From Bradyrhizobium sp. CCBAU 53338 (GTDB lineage Bacteria > Pseudomonadota > Alphaproteobacteria > Rhizobiales > Xanthobacteraceae), in assembly GCF_015291665.1 (NCBI RefSeq), contig NZ_CP030049.1:310001-374000 (forward strand): a stretch of 64,000 bases of DNA, in the 5' to 3' direction. Below the pieces are notes generated by a model. That model did not search any database, was not told the origin of the DNA, and saw nothing but the letters and a program-made list of their open reading frames with translations. The translations under genes and the position numbers were made by a program. Positions 43,316 through 52,854 of the stretch are shown here, one piece after another. Every line of letters starts with the position of its first letter. The stretch's first letter is position 1.

Positions 43316-44077
43316 TCAGTTGGCGGGCTCGTCGTCAAGCGTCTGACGCTTGGCGGCGGCTTTGCGCAGGCTCTCGCCCTTGAGATTGAGCCTGTGGGCG
43401 TTGTGTACGAGGCGATCGAGGATAGCGTCGGCAATGGTTGGGTTGCCGATGAGCTCGTGCCAATGCTCGACCGGGAGCTGGCTTGTCACCAAGGTCGAGC
43501 CGCGGCCATGGCGATCCTCCATCATCTCCAACAGGTCGCGTTGCTGCTCGGCAGTCATCGGGGCAAGTCCCCAGTCGTCGAGGACCAGAAGCTCGACGCG
43601 CGCCAGGGTCCTGAGCAGGCGAGCGTGGCGGCCGTCGCCCCGCGCGAGAGTGAGCGCCTCGAACAGCCGCGGCAGCCGTTGATAAAGCACGGAGCGGTTG
43701 TCCCGGCAGGCCTTGTGGCCCAAGGCGCAAGCAATCCAGCTCTTGCCGACGCCGGTCGGGTCGATGATGAGCAGGTTCTGATGCCGGTCGATCCACTCGC
43801 CAGCGACGAGCTTTTGGAACAGCGGCTTGTCGAGCCCGCGCGGCGCCTTCATGTCGATATCCTCGACGACGGCGTTCTGCCGGAGACTTGCGAACCGCAA
43901 CCGAGCAACCAGCCGCTTGTTCTCGCGCTCGGTCGCTTCACGGTCGACGAGCAGTGCGAGGCGCTCCTCGAAGGCCAGCGCGGCAATGTCGGGTTGTCGC
44001 TGCTGTTCGTCGAGGGCCTTCGCCATGCCGGTAAGCCCGAGCGCGACGAGGCGGTCGTGGGTGGGATGTGTCAACAT
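43316..44077 (-). CDS. istB: IS21 helper ATPase IstB (second subgroup)
   Basis: This 253-residue protein starts at ATG 44077, with AAAGGAGAG upstream. It is an AAA+ ATPase: Walker A IDPTGVGKSWIACALG near residue 105 (Asp replaces the usual Gly before PTG) and Walker B VELLVLDDWGLAP near 170, followed by SQLPVEHWHE. It belongs to a different IS21 subgroup from the copies at 8.4 and 24.5 kb. It lies 14 bp after the istA half at 44092-44742. Confidence 0.9.
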   Translation of the reverse strand: MLTHPTHDRLVALGLTGMAKALDEQQRQPDIAALAFEERLALLVDREATERENKRLVARLRFASLRQNAVVEDIDMKAPRGLDKPLFQKLVAGEWIDRHQNLLIIDPTGVGKSWIACALGHKACRDNRSVLYQRLPRLFEALTLARGDGRHARLLRTLARVELLVLDDWGLAPMTAEQQRDLLEMMEDRHGRGSTLVTSQLPVEHWHELIGNPTIADAILDRLVHNAHRLNLKGESLRKAAAKRQTLDDEPAN

Positions 44078-44091
44078 CGTCTCTCCTTTCT

Positions 44092-44742
44092 TCACTGGTA
44101 GTAATCGGTGCCGCGGATATTGCCGTGTCGGATCGGTGGGCCGTCTGGCGGTCTCTCGTTGGCGTAGGCGCGATCGAGCCCGTGCTGCAGGATCGACTTG
44201 ATCGAGCCGTAGGTGGTCGCGCCGATGTCGTTGCCACGCTGGCAGGCGGCCTCGATGCGGGCCGAGCCGTAGCTGCGCGCGAGCCGCAAAATGCCGAGAC
44301 AAGCCCGGAAGCCCTGCTCGGGGTGTGGTTTGGCTTTCATGATTGCTTCGACGAGAGCGATCGTGGCAGGGCCGATCTTGGCGGCTTCTCGCTTGATCCG
44401 CGCCGGGGTCCATTCGGCATAACGCCGGTGCGCGCTCGGCATGTGCTCCGGGATCGTGGTGTGGCATTGGGGTACGTCAGAGCGGGCGTGGCTGGCAACC
44501 CGGCTGCCCTTGTGCAGGATCTCGACCGTCCTGTCGGTGACGCGCGCCTCGAGCTCTTCGCGGATCAGACGCGAGGGCACCGAGTAGTAGTGACCGGCGA
44601 TCTCGACGTGATAGTCGGGCGCGACTCGGCACTTCTTCCACTCGGCATACTGATATGGCATCGGCGGCAGGGCGTTGAGCGCCGGCTTGTCGATCTGTGC
44701 GAACAGCTCGTTGCGGCTCACGCCGAGTTTACGCATGATCCT
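44092..44742 (-). pseudogene. IS21 IstA, C-terminal half
   Basis: Homology begins abruptly at RIMRKLGVSRNELFAQIDKP and runs through YAEWKKCRVAPDYHVEIAGH to the normal C-terminus. The integrase core is absent. The missing N-terminal half, ending KAIADLND, is at 54555-55445 on the plus strand. Together the two would make one complete IstA. Confidence 0.85.
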
Positions 44743-44982
44743 GGCATAGGATCGGCGTCGCCTCAATCCTATTGCTCCTAACGATAGGACATGCCGTCCG
44801 CACGGCCGTCGCTTTCACAGCATGGTTTTCCTTAGGCAATCCAGGAAGAGAACGTTTCCTAGCTACGAGCGGTCGGCCTAGATCACTCACCCTACAAGAG
44901 TAGATAGGCAGGAATCTCTTGCGGCCGAGCAGTGAGGATCGATAAAAGGATACAACCAGCCTCACACAGAGGACTAACAAAT

Positions 44983-45663
44983 ATGACATACACCTTGAAT
45001 CCCTTGCTGCGCTTTCTCCAGGTTTACGATGACGCGGCCGCGAAAATGGGCATCAGGCTTTCCATTGGGTGTGATTTCAACGAGTACATCGCGATCACAG
45101 CCTCGCTAGCAGACAAACCCAATACTTATCCCATCTTTCGGCCAGACCGCTCACCGATTCGAACGGGCGAAGGGTATTGGCTTGTGGGTTTTGATAAGGA
45201 AAACAAAGTGGCGCTCGTCGAGGCCGCGCGCTTCTATGACCTGTCGCAAACCACCCTTGCAGCACACCTCGAAACGCTGAAGTTCTTCTATGCGAATCCG
45301 ACGATAGATGCACATCCTGAAGATCGCTGCGTTTGTACTGCTCAGATGGCGCGCAGCATTACAGGTAAAGTGGTGTACCACGGGGATATCTGGATCCGCC
45401 CCGACTTCAGGGGCTCGGGCCTGCTCAAGATCATGACGGGGACTATGCGTGGCGTCAGTCTTGCGATGTGGGCTCCCGACTTTCTCTGTGGCCTAGCTGG
45501 GCGGTGGTCGTTGGATAAGAACGTCTATGATCCGGTTCACAATGAACCAGGCGGAGCAGACATTCACCTGGTGCAAGAGAATATCGTCGCTAACGATTGG
45601 CTGTTCTGGATGACAGGCTATGAACTTAAGCAATTGTTAGACGTAACGCCGGACCTGAACTGA
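44983..45663 (+). CDS. Unrecognised protein with acetyltransferase-like motif
   Basis: This 226-residue protein starts at ATG 44983, with AGAGGA upstream; the frame extends 17 codons further back without a site. A stretch at residues 139-148 (RPDFRGSGLL) resembles the acetyl-CoA-binding motif R/Q-x2-G-x-G/A of GNAT enzymes. It is preceded by a beta-rich segment (GKVVYHGDIWI), as in that fold. The rest, with SIGCDFNEYIAITAS and LSQTTLAAHLETLKFFYA, matches nothing I know. It has no signal peptide. It lies 275 bp upstream of the C45 hydrolase on the same strand, so both may be one unit. I would call it hypothetical, possibly GNAT-like. Confidence 0.75.
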   Translation: MTYTLNPLLRFLQVYDDAAAKMGIRLSIGCDFNEYIAITASLADKPNTYPIFRPDRSPIRTGEGYWLVGFDKENKVALVEAARFYDLSQTTLAAHLETLKFFYANPTIDAHPEDRCVCTAQMARSITGKVVYHGDIWIRPDFRGSGLLKIMTGTMRGVSLAMWAPDFLCGLAGRWSLDKNVYDPVHNEPGGADIHLVQENIVANDWLFWMTGYELKQLLDVTPDLN

Positions 45664-45938
45664 TCGTCTAACGTCGTTGCATTTGCGGGCTGCGGGCCGG
45701 AACAATACCGGCGACGAAGGTCTTGAGCTAACGCCCCACCGATTGCCGCTCTCTAGACTAGATGCCATACGCTTGTGAGTTAATGAGCGTGCCAAGCACT
45801 TCAGCTACCAGCAGCCTCTCCATCGGATCTCTATACACCATCCGGGTCACCGTACAAGGCTCACGACTTCGATCCGAGTTATCGCGTCGCTCCGCCCACC
45901 GCGTAGAAGCGGACATACCAATGCAAGGAGATCTTTCA

Positions 45939-47033
45939 ATGAGTCTTAAGCTTACCGTCTTTACTGCGATACCCCGCGAAAGGGGACAGCAGCAAGGAGA
46001 GCTGATGCGATCGGAAATCGCGGCCAATGCTGACTTTTATTTAAAACGCTTTTGCGCTAACGGAACTAATCTTGCGCAAATTCAAGCTGAAGCAACTGGT
46101 TGGTTGCGCTTCCTTGAAGATCTACGACCCGACTACGTTGAAGAGCTGAGGGGAATTGCCGACGCTGCCTTTATGCCCCTCTATACGGTTGTGATGCTTA
46201 ACGTCCGGCATGAGATTTGGCTACGCCTGATGGCACGTCGAGCCGCCGATCTATCGTATGGGATTTTGGATGGCTGCACGTCTGCCGGATTAATGCCCGA
46301 GGTAACCGCGCAAAATACAACAATGCTGGCGCAAACGATCGATGGGCAAGCGGCAGTTCGGGGCACCCTTTTTGTAGGCAAAGTAGTGACGCCCGCTAAC
46401 CCGCAATGGCTGGGCATCTTCGAAGCAGGCTGCGCCGGCCCCATAGCGGGACTGAATGAAGCTGGGATCGGGCTAGTCTGCAACAGCTTGGTTTCGCCTA
46501 TTGATGGCTCGGCACTCATGACCGCCCCGTTTAAGCTGAGGTGCCGGTCCATCCTTCAGGCGCCGACATTCGACCGCGCGATAAGCGCGATTATCCGCGC
46601 TGATCGAAACATCTCTATGAACTACCTGATTGGCCATGCTGATGGCGAGATTATCAACATTGAGAGCTCCCCCAATGACAAACGGTACATTTATCCTGAG
46701 GATGGGGTAATTTCACACGCAAATCATTTTGAGCCGGGAACACGAATACCTTCAGAATGGGAGCGCTTTGTGCCCGACAGTCCGTTTCGGTCCCGTCGCT
46801 TTGGTCGACATCTGCGCTCAAGGCTCGGGCAGGTGGATGTGGATCATATTTTGTTGGGCCTCAAAGACCATTTCTCTTACCCGGCATCCATTTGCTGTCA
46901 CCCGAACCAGGATACGCAGTATCCGAATAGTACCCTTTCCGCCATCATTATGGATCTAAGCAAGCGTGTTTTGTTCGCCACTGACGGACCCCCGTGCAGC
47001 GCGCCGCTTGAGCGATTTGATCTTTGGATTTAG
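45939..47033 (+). CDS. C45-family acyltransferase/hydrolase (isopenicillin N acyltransferase-like)
   Basis: This 364-residue predicted Ntn-hydrolase starts at ATG 45939, because AAGGAG sits 8 nt upstream; a longer frame to 45762 is not supported. The pattern ILDGCTSAG places a Gly-Cys-Thr at residues 112-114, matching the autocleavage site and nucleophile of penicillin acyltransferase (Cys103 there). Further family segments are GIFEAGCAGPIAGLNEAGIG and YLIGHADGEIINIESS. Such enzymes swap or remove acyl groups on amines, or hydrolyse N-acyl amino compounds. No signal peptide is evident. With acyl-CoA enzymes elsewhere in the window, an amide-forming or acyl-transfer role is possible but unproven. 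Confidence 0.85.
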   Translation: MSLKLTVFTAIPRERGQQQGELMRSEIAANADFYLKRFCANGTNLAQIQAEATGWLRFLEDLRPDYVEELRGIADAAFMPLYTVVMLNVRHEIWLRLMARRAADLSYGILDGCTSAGLMPEVTAQNTTMLAQTIDGQAAVRGTLFVGKVVTPANPQWLGIFEAGCAGPIAGLNEAGIGLVCNSLVSPIDGSALMTAPFKLRCRSILQAPTFDRAISAIIRADRNISMNYLIGHADGEIINIESSPNDKRYIYPEDGVISHANHFEPGTRIPSEWERFVPDSPFRSRRFGRHLRSRLGQVDVDHILLGLKDHFSYPASICCHPNQDTQYPNSTLSAIIMDLSKRVLFATDGPPCSAPLERFDLWI

Positions 47034-47098
47034 GGTCTGTACCTAATTAGCCGGTTCTGATTCCCTCGCACCGAGTTGATTCGGCACGGGGGACTTCG

Positions 47099-47685
47099 AT
47101 GCGCAAAGGGCTGTTTTGGCTTAACGACAAGCAGTGGGCTCAGATAGAGCCGCATCTGCCGATGAACCAGACCGGCCCGGCGCGCGATGACGATCGGCGC
47201 ATCATCAGCGGTATCATTCACATGCTTCAGTGCGGCGCACGCTGGCGCGATTGTCCGCCCGACTACGGTCCTTACACAACGATCTACAATCGGTTCAATC
47301 GCTCGGCCAAGCGTGGACATTGGCAGGCGATCTTTGAAGCGCTCGCCCGCTGTGGCAAGGACGGCGTGACTTTATCCATCGACTCCACCTCGATCAAGCG
47401 CATCGCTCGGCGAGCGGCGGAAAAGGGGGGGAGCATGAACAAGCGATCGGCCACTCGCGCGGTGGGCGGACCACGAAAATCCATGCGCTGAGCGACCCTG
47501 ACTGCAGACCTTGCGCATTTCATCTCACTCCAGGCCAGGATGCAGATATAGCCGCAGCGCCGGCCCTTTTGGAACTCGCGCCACCGATGTCTGCCCTCAT
47601 TGGTGACAAAGGGTACGACGGCGACGGCTTTCGCGCCGAAATCATCGATCGTGGTGCCAAGCCTGTCGGTATCCGCCGGGGCTAA
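47099..47685 (+). pseudogene. IS5-family transposase, frameshifted and truncated
   Basis: The first frame (47099-47491) is IS5 OrfA-like: FWLNDKQWAQIEPHLPMNQT, HMLQCGARWRDCPPDYG and DGVTLSIDSTSIKRI with the first Asp. It loses frame near 47455, and the second part (AFHLTPGQDADIAAAPALLE, ALIGDKGYDGDGFRAEI with the second Asp) follows in another frame. The segment with the catalytic Glu is missing, cut at about 47685 by the IS66 element. Some IS5 members make OrfAB by frameshifting, but this one is truncated regardless. Confidence 0.8.
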
Positions 47686-47803
47686 GCCGCGACAGGAGCT
47701 TTCACCAATTCCACCGCTTGAGGAGCGTACGCATACGACGAAGGCCGCCTGATTGACGCATGCGCGCGAGCACGGCGAGTTCTACGATGGCGTTGCGTGA
47801 AGG

Positions 47804-48665
47804 TCAGGCGGCTTGCTGATCGGCGGACTTGCCGGCTTGGTGAAGGAGCTTCCATTCCCAGGGCAGCAGTTCGCGCAGACGCGAGGTGGGAAGATCGGCG
47901 ATCCGGGCGAGGACGTCGGCGAGCCAAGCCTTGGGATCGACGTCGTTGAGGCGACAGGTCGTGATCATCGTCAGCATGATAGCGGCACGGTCGGCGCCAC
48001 GTTGGCTGCCAGCGAAGGTCCAGTTGCGCCTTCCCAAGGCAATGCCTCTCAATGCACGCTCAGCGCAATTGTTGATCAAGCAGATCCTGCCATCGTCGAG
48101 GAAGCGGACGAAGCCGTCCCAGCGCTTGAGCATGTAGTTCATGGGCTTCAGGACCTCGGCGGAGCGGGAGAGGCTTTCTCGCTCGCGGAGCAGCCAGGCG
48201 TGCATGTCGTCGAGCAGCGGCTTGCTCCGCTCCTGGCGCACAGCACGCCGCTCGTCGGCACCACGGCCGTTGATGGCGCGCTCGATCTCGAACAGGGCGT
48301 CAAGACGCCTGACCGCCTCCAGCGCGATCGGGGAGACCGGTTTGCCCTTGCCTTCCCGGGCGGCTTTCTCGATGTCAGCCAGCTCGAAGAATCCCCGCCG
48401 CGCATGGGCCAGGCAAAATGCCGGAGTGATCGGCATTGCTTTCCTTTTTGGATCGAACAACGGCTCGAAGCCGCCATAGCAATCCGCCTGCAGAATGCCG
48501 GCGAAGGCGGCCAGATGCCTCTGAGGATGTTCGCCCCGTCGGTTGCCCGAGGCATAATAGACCGCCGCCGGCGGCGCAGGCCCGGCGAACGGCCGGTCAT
48601 CCCGCACATACGTCCAGATCCGGCCGGTCGTGCATTTGCCCTTCGCCAGGATCCGGATGGTGGGG
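47804..48665 (-). pseudogene. IS66 transposase TnpC, C-terminal part
   Basis: About 285 codons of TnpC remain, from IRILAKGKCTTGRIWTYVRD through CYGGFEPLFDPKRK and CLAHARRGFFELADIEKAA to INNCAERALRGIALGRRNWT. It ends with the family C-terminus LRELLPWEWKLLHQ. The N-terminal half is absent because a group II intron fragment joins it at 48666. The reading frame extends past that junction by chance. Confidence 0.85.
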
Positions 48666-48958
48666 TGAGTAGGCCGGAGGGATTTCACCTCCAGCCTCTC
48701 GCAGAACCGGGCGTGAGACTCTCGCCTCACCCGGCTCCCATCAGGCAAGCTTGCCGCCACCGCCGAGTTGCCAATGCACAAAGAGCCTGCGGTTCTCACG
48801 CACGATCTTCTCCAGGAAGAGACGCGCGCGTCCTAAACGGTGATGGAAGCGCTTGTACTTTCGCTTCAACCAAATACCTAACGTCTGGTTGATGTAGCGC
48901 GCCAACGGATAAAGCGCTGAGCGGGTGTATTGCCCATAATAAGCGATCCTGATCTTCC
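48666..48958 (-). ncRNA. Group II intron, 3' fragment (maturase end plus domains V and VI)
   Basis: On the minus strand the last 70 or so codons of an intron-encoded reverse transcriptase/maturase (YYGQYTRSALYPLARYINQT) end at 48741. Then comes a 34-nt domain V hairpin at 48704-48737 (GAGCCGGGTGAG...CACGCCCGGTTC with a GAGA loop). Domain VI follows at 48667-48696 (GGCTGGAGGTGAAATCCCTC). The intron joins IS66 tnpC at its 3' splice end. Its 5' part, including domains I-IV and most of the reverse transcriptase, is cut off by the IS3 element. Confidence 0.85.
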
Positions 48959-48976
48959 CTCGAAAAAGTGGACGGG

Positions 48977-49644
48977 TTAAGCGGCTTTTAGCTCCATTTC
49001 GATCGGGGGGATATATCCGATGGCGGAATGGAGCCTGGTTCGGTTGTAGAAGCCCTCGATGAAGGCGAAGATATCGCTCTGGACTTGAGCGCGAGTTGCT
49101 GCTGGATCGCCATCGTCAGGGCGGCAGATGCAAGTTCGACCTGCATATGATCCCGCATGGCCCAGCCGACGATCTTTCGGCTGAACAGGTCCATGACGGC
49201 CGCCAGATACAGCCAACCTTCAGCGGTCGGAATATAGGTGATATCGGCGAGCCAGACCCGGTTCGGGTCTTCCGCGGTGAAGTCCCGCGCGATCAGGTTC
49301 GGTGCGATCGGCAGACCGTGGCGGCTGTCGGTGGTGCGCACACGGCGCGGCGGTGCCATGATGGCGCGAATACCGTACCGACGCATCATCCGTTCAATTC
49401 GACCGCGACTGGGACCACGGCCCTGCGCCCGCAGGGCGGCATGGACGCGGGGGCTGCCGTAGCGTCCGCTGCTGTCTTGATGGACCAGCCGGATCGCTGC
49501 CCGGAGCGTGGCATTTGATTTTGCCCGCTCGCTCACCGGGCGCTCGCGCCGGGCGTAATAGCCGGCCGGCGAGACCTCGAGCACGGCGCACATCAGGCGG
49601 ACCGGATAGGTCTCGCGATGGTCTTCGATGAAGCGGAAGCTCAT
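48977..49644 (-). pseudogene. IS3-family OrfB, internally deleted
   Basis: The N-terminal part is good IS3 OrfB: VRLMCAVLEVSPAGYYARRE, then RYGIRAIMAPPRR and PNRVWLADITYIPTAEGWLY with the first catalytic Asp. After ALTMAIQQQ about 90 residues are missing, removing the second Asp and the Glu, and the end IFAFIEGFYNRTRLHSAIGY follows in another frame. The element's OrfA is at 51245-51556, separated by an inserted IS110. Confidence 0.85.
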
Positions 49645-49677
49645 GTCCGGGTTCCGACGAAGATCGCGATCGACTTC

Positions 49678-51044
49678 CTAAGAAACAGCCGGATTGGCGT
49701 CGCCCGGGATGGCCTGCAACACGAAGCCTAGCGATTTCGCCCGGCGCTGTAGGTTGGCGAGGACGCGGCTACGATATTGCTGCTCATATTGGTCGGCGCC
49801 AGGATCCTTGTAGCTCATGCCGTGCCGGAGTGTGTTGTAGAATAAAACCGCAATCTTGCGAGCCGTCGCCGTCACCGCCTTCGATTTACCCGCACGTGCT
49901 GACAACCGGCGATAGAATGCTCCCAGCGCTGTCTCGCTCCGCCCCACGGTTGTGGCTGCCAAACGCAACAACGCAGCTGCGCGACTTGAAGATCTCCGTG
50001 TGCGCGAAGACAGCACCTTGCCGCCGGAGATCTTGTTGCCGGGTGCGAGGCAGAGCCAGGAAGTGAAGTGTTTGGCGCTCGGCCATGCCGTTAGATCGAT
50101 ACCGCACTCGCCAATGAGCTTCAATGCGAGCGACGGACCCAACCCGTGGATCTCAGTCAAATCGACGCCCCGCACTCTGTACAGTGCGGTCCTGACATCG
50201 AAGGTGGGGGTGTTGACCTGCTTGGTCTTTACGCGCGGCTTGGCTAGGTTTCCGACCGGTCTTGCTCCTTTGGTGTTCAATGCACTGATCAGGACTTCGA
50301 GCTTGCGATCACAGTCGAGCATCTTTGCCTGATAAACGTCGTAGAGCTCCAGTGATTGAGCTAACGCGAAAACATGTTCGTGGCGGTCATTGCCTACGAG
50401 CGCTGCGCGGATCGTCTCGATCGATGAGTGGCAGCGCACGTCCCGATAGGTTGCCGGGACGTCGGGATTGCGTTCGCCTGCAACAATGGCTCGGATAATC
50501 CGCATGCCGGTCGCGCCGGTGATATCCGACACAACATGATGGAGCTGCAGGTTCATCTCCATCAGAGCCTTTTGCATATGTTGGATATGGGCGGCAGCAT
50601 ATTCCACGAGCCGCTCGCGCTGGCGTAGATAGGCTCGCAACGTTGCGATCTCGGCATCGGGTCGGAAGCTGCCCCGTAACAGGCCATAGGAGTGGAGCTG
50701 GCGTAACCAAGCGGCATCGCTGAGATCGGTTTTACGGCCAGGTACATTCTTGGCGTACCGCGCGTTGACCAGAATGACCTCAAACCCGCGCTGTTCTAAG
50801 ATCTCGTAGACTGGGATCCAATAGACCCCAGTGGATTCCATCGCGACACTGGTCACGCCGCACATCTTGAACCAGTCCGCCAGTTCATGCAGGTCTTGCG
50901 TGAATGTGCCGAATGCACGCACTGGCTTGTCGGTGCAGGCCGGGTTTACCGCGGCCATGTGCATCTTTGATCCGATATCGATAGGGCCGCGCCGAGGTTG
51001 ACCAGCTTTAGGTCCGGGCCGCGGTCGGTTGTCCTGTTAGGCAT
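49678..51044 (-). pseudogene. IS110-family transposase, N-terminal frameshift
   Basis: The natural start is ATG 51044 behind GGAGGAGTTGCG. The frame breaks near 50985, where one base is missing before the DIGS segment that holds the first catalytic Asp. The remaining 428 codons from ATG 50964 are intact: AMESTGVYWIPVYEILEQRG, NVPGRKTDLSDAAWLRQL, GLGPSLALKLIGECGIDL and CLAPGNKISGGKVL. Without the first Asp the shorter product should be inactive. It sits between OrfA and OrfB of an IS3 element. Confidence 0.82.
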
Positions 51045-51244
51045 CGCAACTCCTCCGTCCGATGATGGGCTGGAGGGTCAGGGCTATGCCAATTTGTCAT
51101 CTTCCTAATCGGGATCGCCGTCGAAACGGCGTCACCACTCTCAAGTCCGCATGCGCCCATGGACCACGTTTTTTAACGGGGACAGCGCCTCCAATAAGCT
51201 GACGGCCGCTACCCTCCGAGCTAAAGGATAGCACAAGGCTGTTT

Positions 51245-51556
51245 CTATTCCGCGCAGGCGCGCCACGACGCTGGACAGTTTTTTAAAATGTCGCGCTCCA
51301 TGCGCAGCCGTTCGTTCTCCTGACGTAGGCGGGCGATCTCCGAAGCCTGGTCCGCCGGCATCGGCGTCGCCTGCGTGGTGGGTCGCCACGCCGCCGATCC
51401 CGGCTCCTGCCGGAGCTTATCTACCCACCGTCGCAGCACCGAATCCCGCAGACCGAGCTCCTTAGCAACCGACCCGATCGAGCGACCGCTCGACGCGACC
51501 AGTTCGGCGGCCCGACGCTTGTAATCCTCGGTAAACGACCGACGTTGACGTTCCAT
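51245..51556 (-). CDS. IS3-family OrfA
   Basis: This 103-residue helix-turn-helix protein reads RRSFTEDYKRRAAELVASSG, GLRDSVLRRWVDKLRQE and a leucine-zipper-like RQENERLRMERDILK. IS3 OrfA binds the element ends and is fused to OrfB by programmed frameshifting. Here an IS110 element separates it from OrfB, so no OrfAB fusion can be made. The last few residues after ILK are changed. Confidence 0.85.
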   Translation of the reverse strand: MERQRRSFTEDYKRRAAELVASSGRSIGSVAKELGLRDSVLRRWVDKLRQEPGSAAWRPTTQATPMPADQASEIARLRQENERLRMERDILKNCPASWRACAE

Positions 51557-51615
51557 TCGACACCTCCGGGCTCAACGAGCCTACTACAGGTGTCCACTCA
51601 TTCGGAGGAGGTTCA

Positions 51616-51639
51616 GTGTCCACCTATTTTGGTGGACAC
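51616..51639. repeat. 9-bp inverted repeat at the IS3 end
   Basis: GTGTCCACC and GGTGGACAC are separated by TATTTT. Nearby TGTCCAC repeats suggest this is the terminal region of the IS3 element. Confidence 0.6.
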
Positions 51640-51694
51640 CTCATGCATCACGGCACTCAAAAGCAAAAGGTGCGGAGAAATTCGCGCTTACCAT

Positions 51695-51850
51695 AAGACG
51701 ACCGTTGTCACCGCGTATTGAAGTGTTCGCTGGCGCAGGTCGCAAGCGGTGGCCGGATGAATTGAAGGCACAGATTGCCGCGGAAAGCCTCGAGCTGGGG
51801 GCGGTTGTCACAGACGTCGCCCGTCGCCATGGCTGCCGGCCCCAGCATGC
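51695..51850 (+). pseudogene. IS66 TnpA N-terminal relic
   Basis: The plus strand reads RIEVFAGAGRKRWPDELKAQ, then SLELGAVVTDVARRHGCRPQ, the helix-turn-helix of IS66 TnpA. It stops at about 51850, where the IS91 element begins. Confidence 0.75.
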
Positions 51851-51984
51851 GTAATCCGATGCAAGCCGGCCACTGATTGAACGAACCCGCTACGCGGCAG
51901 TAGGGGGCAAACCTGCTGAACTGAGGTGTCCTGTCTGAGAGGATGTTGGTCTTCGCACCACCCCTCTCAAGACAGGAGACCCAG

Positions 51985-52845
51985 ATGGCTACGATGAGCC
52001 CTCTTCGGCAGCGCATGATCGAGGACATGACGGTCCGCAATCTGTCGCCGTCGACTCAACAATCCTATATCTATGCGATCGCAAAGTTTAGCCGCCATTT
52101 CGGCTATGCCCCGGACCGGTTGAGTTTCGAGCAGGTCCGCGCCTACCAACTACATCTCATCGGCCAAAAGCGCTCGTGGTCCCACATCAATCAGGTGGCC
52201 TGCGCGCTGCGGTTCTTCTACGGCGTCACACTCGGGCAGACGGAGGCATTCGAGCGGATCATTGGTGGCCAGAAGCCCGACAAGCTCCCGCTCGTGCTTA
52301 GTGCCGAAGAGATCGAGCGCTTCCTGGACGCGGTTACAGGGGTGCGCAATCGCGTCGTGCTGGCGACGGCTTATGCGGCTGGCTTACGGGTTAGTGAAGT
52401 CGTCCGCCTGAAGGTGAGCTCGATCGACAGCAAGCGAATGTTGATCCACATCGAGAACGGTAAGGGCGGCAGGGATCGTTACGCGATGCTTTCTCCGCGA
52501 CTGCTGGAGATTCTGCGTACGTACTGGATGCGAGCCCGACCGGGGCTGTGGCTATTTCCAGGCCAAGACCCAAGTGAACATGTCAGCGTCCGCTGCGTCC
52601 AGGCGGCCTGCCGCGCCGCCCGCCGCCGCGCTCGGCTTGCCAAGCCGATTACTGTCCATACGCTCCGGCACTCGTTTGCGACCCATCTCCTGGAAAGCGG
52701 GATCGACATTCGCATCATTCAAGTTCTGCTCGGACATGCCGACCTGGGATCGACCGCGCGCTACGCTCAGGTTGCGACCAACCTGCTCGCCCGCACGACC
52801 AGCCCATTCGATGGACTCTCCGTCAGGGTGATCCCACCCGACTGA
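51985..52845 (+). CDS. IS91-associated tyrosine recombinase
   Basis: This 286-residue recombinase starts at ATG 51985, with CAGGAGA 6 nt upstream. The N-terminal core-binding domain (RNLSPSTQQSYIYAIAKFSR) is followed by a catalytic domain with Arg in AAGLRVSEVVRLK, Lys in ENGKGGRDRYA, HTLRHSFATHLLE as the His-x2-Arg box and LGHADLGSTARYAQV with His and Tyr. All catalytic residues are present. Genes of this type sit just upstream of the IS91-family transposase in many proteobacterial elements, as here (9-bp gap). Confidence 0.92.
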   Translation: MATMSPLRQRMIEDMTVRNLSPSTQQSYIYAIAKFSRHFGYAPDRLSFEQVRAYQLHLIGQKRSWSHINQVACALRFFYGVTLGQTEAFERIIGGQKPDKLPLVLSAEEIERFLDAVTGVRNRVVLATAYAAGLRVSEVVRLKVSSIDSKRMLIHIENGKGGRDRYAMLSPRLLEILRTYWMRARPGLWLFPGQDPSEHVSVRCVQAACRAARRRARLAKPITVHTLRHSFATHLLESGIDIRIIQVLLGHADLGSTARYAQVATNLLARTTSPFDGLSVRVIPPD

Positions 52846-52854
52846 GCTGCGCAT

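Noticed and set aside
47813..48892. 359-codon plus-strand open frame
   Set aside because: Antisense of the IS66 TnpC fragment and the group II intron end.
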